From Caballeronia sp. INDeC2 (GTDB taxonomy: Bacteria; Pseudomonadota; Gammaproteobacteria; Burkholderiales; Burkholderiaceae): 64,000 bases of DNA. The stretch's first letter is position 1. Each line of letters begins with the position of its first letter. The DNA lies in the NCBI RefSeq assembly GCF_023631325.1, contig NZ_JALQDG010000037.1, positions 1 through 64,000 of the forward strand. Reading direction: 5' to 3'. Both the position numbers and the translations under genes were made by a program. The notes beneath the pieces are model-generated. The model was not told where the DNA came from, ran no database searches, and saw only the letters and a list, made by a program, of their open reading frames with translations. Positions 26,052 to 34,012 of the stretch are shown here, piece by piece.

Positions 26052-26066
26052 TCGCGCCCGAGCCGC

Positions 26067-26110
26067 GCGCGCCCCGCCGGAGAAGGCCGCCGACGGGGCG
26101 CGCTCGTTTT
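26067..26110 (+). terminator. Terminator of the aco operon
   Basis: GCGCGCCCCG (26067-26076) pairs with CGGGGCGCGC (26094-26103), followed by TCGTTTTTC. It lies 16 bp after the acoC stop. Confidence 0.75.
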
Positions 26111-26136
26111 TCGCGGTAATTGGCTACCATGCGTGG

Positions 26137-26916
26137 ATGGCGTCGCTCGTGACGCGCCCGGACATCGATTCCATGCCCTTCCAACTGATCGATCCCGTTT
26201 CTCCTTCCAGCGATCCGCTCGACGCCGAGGAAGCGCTACTCTCGCGCGCGGCTGCGGGCGAGGCCGTCGCCCATATCTGGGAAGCGCCCGTTTCGCTGGT
26301 CGTGCCGCGCAGCTATCAGCGTTACGCGGCGCTCGCCGATGCGCGCGAGGCGTTTGCGCGGCGCGGCTGTCCCGTGTGGCTGCGTCTGTCGGGCGGCGGC
26401 CTCGTGCCGCAAGGCCCGGGCGTTCTCAACCTGAGCCTCGCGTATCCCGTGCGCGCGCCGATGGGCACGCTCTCCGAATCCGTCTACGTGCATCTGTGCA
26501 GAATTCTCGCCGATGCGCTCAACTCGCTCGGCGTGCTGACGCACTGGCAGGCCGTCGAAGGCTCGTTCTGCGACGGCCGCTTCAATCTTGCCTGGGGCCC
26601 CGGCGACGACGCGCGCAAGATCGCGGGCACGGCGCAATACTGGCGGCGCGTGCCGCACGGCGACGCGGATCAGCCGCTTTACGCGGTGCTCGCGCACGCC
26701 GTCCTGCTCGTCGATGCCGATCCGATCGAAATCAACGAGCGCGCCAACGCATTCGAAGCGATGATCGAAAGCGGGCGGCGCTACGAGGAAATGCGAGTCG
26801 TGACCGTCGCGCAGGCCCTCGCGTACGAATGTTTTTCGATACCCGCCGACTTGCGCGAGCGCGTGCGCACGGCGTTGATCGATCGCGTGAAGGACGCGCC
26901 GCTGCCGGAGCAATAA
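26137..26916 (+). CDS. Lipoate-protein ligase A-like protein
   Basis: 259 residues of the biotin/lipoate A/B protein ligase fold. The lipoate-binding RLSGGGLVPQGPGVLNLSL corresponds to the RRxSGGGAVxHD...NxS loop of LplA, and ARKIAGTAQYWRR contains the Lys used for lipoyl-AMP binding. There is no C-terminal LplA accessory domain. Starts at ATG 26137 or 26173, neither with a clear Shine-Dalgarno. Sitting right behind acoC it may lipoylate AcoC. That partnership is inference from position. Confidence 0.82.
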   Translation: MASLVTRPDIDSMPFQLIDPVSPSSDPLDAEEALLSRAAAGEAVAHIWEAPVSLVVPRSYQRYAALADAREAFARRGCPVWLRLSGGGLVPQGPGVLNLSLAYPVRAPMGTLSESVYVHLCRILADALNSLGVLTHWQAVEGSFCDGRFNLAWGPGDDARKIAGTAQYWRRVPHGDADQPLYAVLAHAVLLVDADPIEINERANAFEAMIESGRRYEEMRVVTVAQALAYECFSIPADLRERVRTALIDRVKDAPLPEQ

Positions 26917-26934
26917 AAACGCATCGAGGTGGCC

Positions 26935-27765
26935 ATGCCGCTCAGAAGTGCTTCGAACGGGTTCTTCTTCGCGCTGTGGGTGGCCGTGTGCGCGGCCGCG
27001 CCCGAGTTTCTGTGGCAAGGCCTCTTTTCCGTCTTCGGCCATTTCTCCCTGACCGATGCCGCCGCCGCGCTCCTGATCGGCGCGATTCTCGCGTTCTTCG
27101 TCGAACCCGTGCTGGAACGCGTGCGCGTTCTCGGCGATGCGCCCGAACATGCCGAAAAATCGCCGGCCTTCGCCGCGTGCGAGGCGTTGAGCTTCGCGGT
27201 GGTCGCGGTCTGCGTGCACGAGGCGATCACCGTGTATGTCGCGGCGGGCCATTCGAACGAGCATGCGGGCGAGAACCTCGCGAAAGCCGTCGCGCAGGCG
27301 CTGCAATGGGCGGTCATACCGTTCTTCATTACGGTCGCGTGGATGGCGGCGCGCGCGCCGTCGTGGCTCGCGTGGTCCGTGGCGGCGCTCGCGGTGATCG
27401 TCAGCTTCGTCGCCGGCGTGATCTTCGGATGGAGCGCGCACGTGCTCGTGACGAGCGTGATTCCGGCGACCTGTGTCCTGATCGCGGGATGCATCATCGT
27501 GCGGGAACAGTGGGATGCGTCGACGTTCAGGCGCTGCGCCCGCGCGACCGGTGTGATCGCGCTCGCGTGGCTCGTGCTGACCGGCGCGCTGCAACTCGTG
27601 TTATGGCTCGCGCACGTGCAGGCGTTTCGCGTTTATGAACGGTCGGAGTTCTGGAGCGACTTGCGGTTTTACATCGGCTGGGTGACGGGCCTGCTCGTTG
27701 CGCCGGCGTTCGTGCCCGACGCGCCGCTGAACGCCAGTGGCGATGAGCGGCGCATGCGGCGTTGA
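26935..27765 (+). CDS. Polytopic membrane protein of unknown function
   Basis: 276 residues from ATG 26935 (GAGG five bases upstream; a GTG at 26929 is the alternative). About seven to eight hydrophobic helices, for example ALWVAVCAAAPEFLW, AALLIGAILAFFVEPVL, VAALAVIVSFVAGVIFGW and ALAWLVLTGALQLVLWLA. There are no charged motifs typical of transporters. Follows the lipoate ligase gene by 18 bp, so possibly co-transcribed. Confidence 0.75.
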   Translation: MPLRSASNGFFFALWVAVCAAAPEFLWQGLFSVFGHFSLTDAAAALLIGAILAFFVEPVLERVRVLGDAPEHAEKSPAFAACEALSFAVVAVCVHEAITVYVAAGHSNEHAGENLAKAVAQALQWAVIPFFITVAWMAARAPSWLAWSVAALAVIVSFVAGVIFGWSAHVLVTSVIPATCVLIAGCIIVREQWDASTFRRCARATGVIALAWLVLTGALQLVLWLAHVQAFRVYERSEFWSDLRFYIGWVTGLLVAPAFVPDAPLNASGDERRMRR

Positions 27766-27773
27766 CGACTTCG

Positions 27774-28292
27774 TCAGTACGTTCCGGGCGGCGGCTGCCA
27801 GCCAGGCGGCGGGGGCGGCGGCGGTGTCGTGCTGTAAGCGCCGGAAGGCTGACCGGTGGTGCGCACGGCGCCGCGCACCGGCACCTTGTCGCCGGCGGCA
27901 TACATGCATTGCAGATAGGCGTAGTCGTAGCGTTGCTGCACGTTGTAACCCGATGCCTGCGATGCGCCGACGCCGAACGCGCTGCCGGTCAGCAAGCCCG
28001 CGCCCGCGCCGATGGCCGCGCCCGAGCCGCCGCCGAACGCCGCGCCTGCCGCCGCGCCGAGCGCAGTGCCGACGACCGCGCTGCCGACTGCGCTGTTGGT
28101 CGCCGCCTGATTGGCGTCCACGCCGCCGACCTGATTGAGGGCGAACTGGCGGCACGATGCATCGTCGGCGCGGAACTGGTCGAACGTCTTCGTGCTGCCG
28201 GGCAGCGCCATCACGCTCGGGCCGGTGGGCATCACGGTACAGGCCGAAAGGCCGATCGCCGTGAGCAGCAGGGCAAGCCTTGAGTAGTTCAT
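27774..28292 (-). CDS. Glycine-zipper lipoprotein
   Basis: 172 residues with lipobox LSAC, giving a lipidated Cys18. The central region is a glycine zipper (GTALGAAAGAAFGGGSGAAI), which can insert in or line the envelope. The C-terminus is Pro-rich (a run of seven Pro, then GWQPPPGTY). Likely an outer-membrane-associated structural or stress lipoprotein. Convergent with the preceding membrane protein gene, 8 bp apart. Confidence 0.8.
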   Translation of the reverse strand: MNYSRLALLLTAIGLSACTVMPTGPSVMALPGSTKTFDQFRADDASCRQFALNQVGGVDANQAATNSAVGSAVVGTALGAAAGAAFGGGSGAAIGAGAGLLTGSAFGVGASQASGYNVQQRYDYAYLQCMYAAGDKVPVRGAVRTTGQPSGAYSTTPPPPPPPGWQPPPGTY

Positions 28293-28343
28293 GGAATCTT
28301 GCGAGTTCGCTTCGTTGTGTGTTTCAGGGCGCCGGAAAAGGCA

Positions 28344-28694
28344 TCAGTTCGATGGCGGCGGCGTAGCCGGAACCGGACGCCATGCGTCGGCACATTGCTT
28401 GACGTAGGGGTAATAGGCCTTCGCGGAGTCGCAGTAGTACCACATGCCGGCTTGCTGGGCGGGCGCGCCTGGATCGGCGGCGGCCTGTCCCTGCTCGACG
28501 TACTGGACCGGCGCGGCCGGCTGGACGACCACGGGCGGCGGCGGATAGTAGTAATACGGCACGGGTGCGACGGGATACGGGTAATACATGGGTCCGCCGA
28601 CCCATACGCCGACGCGCGACCACGCGTATGCATCGGCGGTCACGCCCGCGCTCGCGATCAGCGATAGCGCGATAAAAGCCTTCAGGCGATTCAC
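28344..28694 (-). CDS. Small exported Pro/Tyr-rich protein
   Basis: 116 residues from a GTG start with GGAGAAGG upstream. Signal peptide MNRLKAFIALSLIASAGVTA ending ADAYA. The mature N-terminus is Pro/Tyr/Val-rich (YYPYPVAPVPYYYYPPPPVV), and two Cys (WYYCDS, VKQCAD) near the C-terminus frame the conserved-looking YYPYVKQC-ADAWRPVPATPP. Similar small proteins are common in Burkholderia envelopes; function unknown. Same strand as the glycine-zipper gene 51 bp downstream. Confidence 0.78.
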   Translation of the reverse strand: MNRLKAFIALSLIASAGVTADAYAWSRVGVWVGGPMYYPYPVAPVPYYYYPPPPVVVQPAAPVQYVEQGQAAADPGAPAQQAGMWYYCDSAKAYYPYVKQCADAWRPVPATPPPSN

Positions 28695-28867
28695 GACCTT
28701 CTCCAGAAAAATTGTTTGCGGTGTCGATGCCTATAACGGAAAACCGACCTCCGCTGTTGACCGGACACGGCGCATCTTTCAACGCTATTCCACTTGCCGG
28801 AGAAATTCAATTACACGAATCGGCGCGTATTTTTCGGCGCGTTACCCGGTAATTAAGTGTCGCTATT

Positions 28868-29623
28868 TCAGGCGCGCAACACGGTAATTCCGGCTTGTTC
28901 GATCGGCTCGGTCAGTTTCGTGTCGGCGGCCTTCTCGACGATGATCGCCTGCGCGAGTTCGATCCCGCCGATCTTGTAAGCCGACGCCGCATTGAGCTTC
29001 GCCGCCGACGCGAGCACGACGGTTTCCGCCGCGCGCGCCGCGAGCGCCCGCTTGATGTGCGCTTCCTCGAAATCGCCGGTGGTGAGTCCGGCTGTCGGAT
29101 GCACGCCGGTGACGCCCATGAAATAGATGTCGGCATGAATATGCGACATGGCTTCGACGGCGGCCGCGCCGACGGTGACGATCGAATGCTTGTAGAGCGT
29201 GCCGCCGATCAGCACGACTTCGACCGATGCGTGGTCCGCCAGCGCCACCGCGACACTCGGGCTATGCGTGACGATCGTCGCGCGCAGATTCTCCGGCAAT
29301 TGACGCACGAGCAGCGCGGACGTCGTGCCGCCATCGACGATCACGATTTGTCCCGGCGCGATCATCTCCGCTGCCTTCTTCGCGATGCACCGTTTCGCAT
29401 CCGATTCCATTTCCTCGCGCCGCGCGAACGGCGCGATCGCGGGCGAAGCGGGCAGTGCGCCGCCATGCACGCGCTGGAGCAGCCCTTCGGCGGCGAGCTC
29501 GCGCAGGTCGCGCCGGACGGTGTCCTCGGAAATGCCGAAACGCGCGCTCAGTTCAGCGGCGAGCACTTGGCCGTCGCGCTTCAGGGCGTCGAGGATCGCT
29601 TTCTTGCGTTGGCTGGTCAACAT
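28868..29623 (-). CDS. DeoR-family transcriptional regulator
   Basis: 251 residues from ATG 29623. N-terminal winged HTH (RKKAILDALKRDGQVLAAEL, then FGISEDTVRRDLRELA) and the DeoR linker HGGALPASP. The C-terminal sugar-phosphate isomerase-like sensor has IVDGGTTSALLVRQLP and the D-x-x-F-like YFMGVTGVH. It probably senses a phosphorylated sugar. Divergent from the Nudix gene over 79 bp that contain two direct repeats, so it may control that gene and itself. Confidence 0.9.
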   Translation of the reverse strand: MLTSQRKKAILDALKRDGQVLAAELSARFGISEDTVRRDLRELAAEGLLQRVHGGALPASPAIAPFARREEMESDAKRCIAKKAAEMIAPGQIVIVDGGTTSALLVRQLPENLRATIVTHSPSVAVALADHASVEVVLIGGTLYKHSIVTVGAAAVEAMSHIHADIYFMGVTGVHPTAGLTTGDFEEAHIKRALAARAAETVVLASAAKLNAASAYKIGGIELAQAIIVEKAADTKLTEPIEQAGITVLRA

Positions 29624-29627
29624 GGCG

Positions 29628-29656
29628 TTGCACGAATATGCTTGATATTGCACGAA
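29628..29656. promoter_or_regulatory. Direct repeats TTGCACGAA between the deoR-type and nudK-type genes
   Basis: TTGCACGAA occurs at 29628-29636 and 29648-29656, exactly 20 bp apart (two helical turns), followed by a partial CTGCACG at 29658. The spacing would put two protein copies on one DNA face, in the shared promoter region. A candidate operator for the DeoR protein. Confidence 0.5.
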
Positions 29657-29702
29657 ACTGCACGCTACCATGAGTTCAACGAGTTGTCGAACAGGTGATC
29701 CG

Positions 29703-30290
29703 ATGGAAACGAAAGACCGCGTGCGCATCCTCAAAACCGAAGTCCTGGCGGACGACTGGTACGTCCTCAGAAAGGTGACCTTCGATTTTCAGCGCCGCGA
29801 TGGCGCCTGGCAGCGCCAAAGCCGCGAGACCTATGACCGCGGCAACGGCGCGACCATCCTGCTGCGCGACCGCAAGATCGGCAACGTGCTGCTGACGCGC
29901 CAGTTTCGAATGCCCGCGTTCGTCAACGGACACGACGGCATGCTGATCGAAACGCCCGGCGGCCTGCTCGACGACGCAACGCCTGAAGAGCGCATCCGCG
30001 CCGAAGTGGAAGAGGAAACGGGCTACCGGGTGCATCACGTCGAAAAGATCTTCGAGGCGTTCATGAGCCCGGGATCGGTGACGGAGAAGCTCTACTTCTA
30101 TATCGGGGACTACGACGGCTCGATGCGCGTGTCGGAAGGCGGCGGAGTGAAGGAAGAGGGCGAGGAGATCGAGACGATCGAAGTGCCGCTGCAAACGGCC
30201 ATGCAGATGATCGAGCGCGGCGAGATCGTGGACGGCAAGACGATCATTCTTCTGCAATACGCCGCGCTGAAGGCGCGCTTAGGCGAGTAG
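29703..30290 (+). CDS. Nudix hydrolase, NudK-like (GDP-mannose/nucleoside-diphosphate-sugar pyrophosphatase)
   Basis: 195 residues from ATG 29703. The N-terminal segment RVRILKTEVLADDWYVLRKV and the RETYDRGNGATILL strand resemble NudK, and the Nudix box reads GGLLDDATPEERIRAEVEEE-TGY with all metal-binding Glu. Cleaves a pyrophosphate in a sugar nucleotide or ADP-ribose. Its 3' end overlaps the convergent modC by 12 bp. Confidence 0.88.
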   Translation: METKDRVRILKTEVLADDWYVLRKVTFDFQRRDGAWQRQSRETYDRGNGATILLRDRKIGNVLLTRQFRMPAFVNGHDGMLIETPGGLLDDATPEERIRAEVEEETGYRVHHVEKIFEAFMSPGSVTEKLYFYIGDYDGSMRVSEGGGVKEEGEEIETIEVPLQTAMQMIERGEIVDGKTIILLQYAALKARLGE

Positions 30291-31424
30291 CGACACCGCC
30301 TTGACCTGCGCCCACAGCCGCATGCCTTGGACGATGCCGAGCCGGTCGATCGAATAACGCGTGACGCGCGCGAGCAGCGGCGAGCCGTCGACATCGAGTC
30401 GCACCACGGCCTGCGACGGATTGGTGTCGTCCGCAATGCCGACGACCGTCGCGGGCAACACGTTCAGCACGCTACTGCGCTCGTGTTCGTGCGTGCCGGT
30501 GATGAGGCTCACGTCGCGCGCTTTCACGGCCACGCGCATCGTCTTGCCACAGGTCATCGGCGCATGCACGACGGCGAGCTTCGCGCGAGAACCCGGCAAC
30601 GCGAGTGTGAGCAGACCGTACGCGCTGTCGTATCCATCGACGATGCCTTCGAATACGACCGATGCATCGTCGGCGAGCGCGAGCGGCAGATCGAGCCGTG
30701 CGAGCGTATCGGCGATCGGGCCGCTCGCGAGCGCGCGGCCGCCTTCGAGCAGCACGAGATGATCCGCGAGGCGCGCGACTTCTTCCGGCGCGTGGCTCAC
30801 GTAGAGCACGGGAATATCCAACTCGTCGTGCAGACGTTCCAGATACGGAAGGATTTCGAGCTTGCGTTTCTGATCGAGCGACGCGAGCGGTTCGTCGAGC
30901 AAGAGTAGACGCGGGCTCGTCAAGAGCGCCCGCGCGATGCCCACGCGCTGCCGCTCGCCGCCGGACAAGCCGGCGGGCGCGCGCTCCAGCAGATGCCCGA
31001 TGCCGAGCAGTTCCGCCGCCTGCGACAGATCCACGCGACGCTCCGCCGCCGCCACGCGATCGAGCCCGAAGCGCAGATTCTTCTTCACGCTCAGATGCGG
31101 AAAGAGGCTCGCTTCCTGAAAGACATAGCCGAGCGGCCGCTTGTGCGTCGGCAGAAAGATGTTGCGTTCGGTATCGAGCCACACTTCGCCATTGACGACG
31201 AGCCGCCCGACGCGCGGCCGCGCGAGGCCCGCGAGGCATCGCAAAAGCGTGGTCTTGCCGGAACCGGAATGGCCGAAGATCGCGGTGACGCCGCGCCCGG
31301 GCAGCGTGAGATCGATATCGAACGTGAAGCCTTTGTGCTCGACGAGAAAGCGCGCCGCGATGGCTTCGCCGGAACGGGGTTGCGCGTGGCCGAGCGTCGG
31401 ACGGGAAGTAGTGAGTTCAGACAT
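30279..31424 (-). CDS. modC: Molybdate ABC transporter ATP-binding protein ModC
   Basis: 381 residues. Walker A GHSGSGKT, signature LSGGERQRV, Walker B LLLLDEPLASLD and H-loop VSHAPEEV. The C-terminal ~120 residues contain a TOBE/Mop-like molybdate-binding domain (HAPMTCGKTMRVAVKARDVS). Overlaps modB by 8 bp. Powers ModB for molybdate uptake to supply molybdenum cofactor enzymes. Confidence 0.95.
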   Translation of the reverse strand: MSELTTSRPTLGHAQPRSGEAIAARFLVEHKGFTFDIDLTLPGRGVTAIFGHSGSGKTTLLRCLAGLARPRVGRLVVNGEVWLDTERNIFLPTHKRPLGYVFQEASLFPHLSVKKNLRFGLDRVAAAERRVDLSQAAELLGIGHLLERAPAGLSGGERQRVGIARALLTSPRLLLLDEPLASLDQKRKLEILPYLERLHDELDIPVLYVSHAPEEVARLADHLVLLEGGRALASGPIADTLARLDLPLALADDASVVFEGIVDGYDSAYGLLTLALPGSRAKLAVVHAPMTCGKTMRVAVKARDVSLITGTHEHERSSVLNVLPATVVGIADDTNPSQAVVRLDVDGSPLLARVTRYSIDRLGIVQGMRLWAQVKAVSLLA

Positions 31425-32097
31425 GAGCCGCGACGGAACGCCGGCTGGAATAGAGCATCAGAAGAACGACGAACGAGAATACCACCATGCCGCCCGCGAG
31501 CCAGTGCGCCTGAGCGTATTCGAGCGCTTCGACGTGATCGAAGATCTGCACGGACACGACACGCGTGCGCCCCGGAATGTTGCCGCCGATCATCAGCACG
31601 ACGCCGAATTCGCCGACTGTATGCGCGAAGCCGAGAATCGTCGCCGTGACGATGCCCGGCCGCGCGAGCGGCAGCGCCACCGTGAAGAACGTGTCCCACG
31701 GACCGGCGCGCAGCGTCGCGGCGGCTTCGAGCGGACGGCGGCCGATGGCTTCGAACGCGTTCTGCAACGGCTGCACGACGAAGGGCAGCGAATAGATCAC
31801 CGAGCCGACCACGAGACCGGTGAACGTGAACGGCAACAAGCCGATGCCGAGCGACTGCGTCAGCTTGCCGACGTAACCGTTCGGCCCCATCAGTACGAGC
31901 AGATAAAAGCCGATGACCGTCGGCGGCAGCACGAGCGGCAGCGCTACCACCGCGCCGACGATGCCTTTCACCTTCGAGCGCGTGTGCGTGAGCCACCACG
32001 CGATCGGCGTACCGACGACGAGCAGAAGCGCCGTCGTCAGCGACGCCAGTTCGAGCGTCAGCGTGATGGCCTGGAGATCGGCGCTATCGAGCGGCAT
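31417..32097 (-). CDS. modB: Molybdate ABC transporter permease ModB
   Basis: 226-residue inner-membrane permease with five to six helices and the EAA-type coupling loop, EAAATLRAGPWDTFFTVALP. Start ATG 32097, 8 bp after the modA stop; overlapping modC by 8 bp. The operon modABC is complete. Confidence 0.95.
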   Translation of the reverse strand: MPLDSADLQAITLTLELASLTTALLLVVGTPIAWWLTHTRSKVKGIVGAVVALPLVLPPTVIGFYLLVLMGPNGYVGKLTQSLGIGLLPFTFTGLVVGSVIYSLPFVVQPLQNAFEAIGRRPLEAAATLRAGPWDTFFTVALPLARPGIVTATILGFAHTVGEFGVVLMIGGNIPGRTRVVSVQIFDHVEALEYAQAHWLAGGMVVFSFVVLLMLYSSRRSVAAHV

Positions 32098-32105
32098 GGG
32101 CGGAA

Positions 32106-32885
32106 TTACAGTTGATAGCCGTAGGACTTGATCACCGCGGCGGCTTTCGGGCCCTTCAGATAATCGATGAACTGCTTCGCGACCGGATTGTCCTTACCCT
32201 TGTTCAGAATCACGGCGTCCTGCTTGATCGGCTCATGCAGATTGGACGGCACGATCCACGCCGAGCCGCTCGTGATCTTGCCGTCCTTGTAGATCTGCGA
32301 CAACGCGACGAAGCCGAGCTCTGCGTTGCCCGTCGCGACGAACTGCTGCGTCTGCGAAATGTTCTGACCTTCGACGACCTTCGGCTTGATCTCCGCCGTC
32401 AGGCCGAGCTTGTCGAGCGTCTGATAGCCGGCGAGGCCATAAGGCGCGGCCTTCGGATTGGCGATCGCGATGTGCCGAAAGTCGTTCTTCTTCAGCACTT
32501 CGCCTTTGTCGTCGACGTAGCCGTCCTTCGCGGACCACAACGCGAGCGCGCCCGTCGCGTACGTGAAGCGGCTGCCGGGCACCGTTGCGCCTTCGCTGTC
32601 GAGCTTGGCGGGCGTGGAATCGTCGGCGGCGAGGAACACTTCGAACGGTGCGCCGTTCTTGATTTGCGCGTAGAACTGACCCGTCGCGCCGAACGATGCG
32701 ACGACCTTGTTGCCCGTGTCCTTCTCGAAGTCGGCGGCGATCGCCTGCACGGGCGCCGTGAAGTTGGCTGCGACCGCGACCTGCACTTCCCCGGCAAGCG
32801 CCGACGTGGCAGCGATGCCCGCGGTGACGCCGACGGCTAACGGAACGAAGGCGGAAAGCAAAGCGCGCAAAATACGAGTCTTCAC
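32106..32885 (-). CDS. modA: Molybdate-binding periplasmic protein ModA
   Basis: 259 residues from a GTG start with AAGGAG six bases upstream. The signal peptide ends near SALAGEVQVAVAANF. Oxyanion-binding elements typical of ModA are visible: AANFTAPVQAIAADFEKDTG, GATGQFYAQIKNGAPFEVFL, and the late strand with GYQTLDKLGL. Delivers molybdate to ModBC. Confidence 0.95.
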   Translation of the reverse strand: MKTRILRALLSAFVPLAVGVTAGIAATSALAGEVQVAVAANFTAPVQAIAADFEKDTGNKVVASFGATGQFYAQIKNGAPFEVFLAADDSTPAKLDSEGATVPGSRFTYATGALALWSAKDGYVDDKGEVLKKNDFRHIAIANPKAAPYGLAGYQTLDKLGLTAEIKPKVVEGQNISQTQQFVATGNAELGFVALSQIYKDGKITSGSAWIVPSNLHEPIKQDAVILNKGKDNPVAKQFIDYLKGPKAAAVIKSYGYQL

Positions 32886-32982
32886 GTAAGGCTCCTTAAA
32901 TCGAATGGAAGTTCTGGTTATGGATCGACGTTGGGCGGCGCGTTGGCGGCCGCGAGCGTGGGGCCGTGCAGTTCGGCGAGAC

Positions 32983-33006
32983 CGTAATATATCCGACTAT
33001 ATTACG
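32983..33006. promoter_or_regulatory. ModE-like operator upstream of modA
   Basis: CGTAATATA (32983-32991), spacer TCCGAC, TATATTACG (32998-33006): a perfect 9-bp inverted repeat resembling the known ModE box (TATA-rich arms about 6-7 bases apart). It lies about 98 bp before the modA start, as expected for repression by molybdate-loaded ModE. No modE gene is in the window. Confidence 0.75.
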
Positions 33007-33083
33007 TCGGCGCATGCTCACTCTGTTACATGTCGATCATGGGTCTGGCCGGATGATTGTGGTCCGGTCAGTTGTGAGTCGTG

Positions 33084-33165
33084 CTCAAACAATTGAGTTG
33101 ACCTTTTGCGCGTTTTTCGCAGACACTGAACGACAAAATTCGGCCGACAGCCTCAATAAATTGAG
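33084..33165 (+). promoter_or_regulatory. Two CTCAA-N4-TTGAG palindromes before the enoyl-CoA hydratase gene
   Basis: CTCAAACAATTGAG (33084-33097) and CTCAATAAATTGAG (33152-33165) share 5-bp arms with a 4-base centre and lie 68 bp apart, with a further half-site CTCAATT at 33171-33177. A -35-like TTGACC (33098-33103) abuts the first. Likely operator of an acyl-CoA-responsive regulator; which family is not clear. Confidence 0.55.
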
Positions 33166-33201
33166 TAACGCTCAATTCGCATGTATCAGGGAGACGACAC
33201 C

Positions 33202-33999
33202 GTGACGGACGCAACGAATCTGCAACGCCTGAAGCTCGGCATCGAAGGGCACGTCGCACGCGTGACGCTCGATCGTCCCGACGTGCGCAACGCGTTCGAC
33301 GATGCGACGATCGTCGAGCTGACCGCCGCCTTCCGCGCGCTCGACGACGACGCCAACGTGCGCGTCATCATCCTCGCCGCGAACGGCCCGGCGTTCTGCG
33401 CGGGCGCGGACCTCACCTGGATGAAGCGCATGGCAGGCTATTCGGAAGCGGAAAACCGCGCCGATGCACTCGGCCTCGCGACCATGCTCAACACGATCTA
33501 CGCATGCGGGAAGCCGGTGATTGCGCGCGTGCAGGGCGACGCCTACGCGGGCGGCATGGGCCTCGTTGCGGTGTGCGATATTGCGGTCGCGGCCGATACG
33601 GCGCACTTCTGCCTCTCCGAAGCGAAGCTCGGCCTGATGCCCGCGACGATCGCGCCCTACGTGATCCGCGCGATGGGCGCGCGCGCGGCGCATCGGTACT
33701 TCGTGACGGCGGAGCGCTTCGATGCCGCCGAAGCGCTGCGTCTTGGCTTCGTGCATGAAGCCGTCGCCGCCGATCAGCTCGACGCATGCGTCGATGCCAT
33801 CGCCGCCAGCATCGCCGCGAACAGCCCGAACGGCGTGCGCGAATGCAAGCGGCTCGTCGCGGATTTCGCCGGCAAGGACATCGACGAAACGTTGATCGGT
33901 GAGACCGCCGAGCGCATCGCGCGGATTCGCGCATCGGACGAAGGTCGCGAAGGCGTGCGCAGCTTCCTCGAAAAGCGCAAACCGTCCTGGCTCGGCTGA
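33202..33999 (+). CDS. Enoyl-CoA hydratase/isomerase family protein, LiuC-like (methylglutaconyl-CoA hydratase)
   Basis: 265 residues from GTG 33202, chosen because GGGAGA lies seven bases upstream; the ATG at 33181 sits before that site. The crotonase fold shows the oxyanion-hole segments AFCAGADLTWMKRM and GDAYAGGMGLVAVCD and the catalytic Glu in CLSEAKLGLMP. The ADLTWMKRMA and ENRADALGLATMLN signatures resemble the leucine-pathway hydratase LiuC/GnyH. No other liu genes are adjacent, so the role could also be general enoyl-CoA hydration. 13 bp to the next gene. Confidence 0.85.
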   Translation: MTDATNLQRLKLGIEGHVARVTLDRPDVRNAFDDATIVELTAAFRALDDDANVRVIILAANGPAFCAGADLTWMKRMAGYSEAENRADALGLATMLNTIYACGKPVIARVQGDAYAGGMGLVAVCDIAVAADTAHFCLSEAKLGLMPATIAPYVIRAMGARAAHRYFVTAERFDAAEALRLGFVHEAVAADQLDACVDAIAASIAANSPNGVRECKRLVADFAGKDIDETLIGETAERIARIRASDEGREGVRSFLEKRKPSWLG

Positions 34000-34012
34000 G
34001 CGGGGCATCGAC

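Noticed and set aside
30279..30290. 12-bp overlap of the NudK-type gene and modC as a sequence error
   Set aside because: They are convergent genes with complete, family-typical C-termini; small 3' overlaps are normal.
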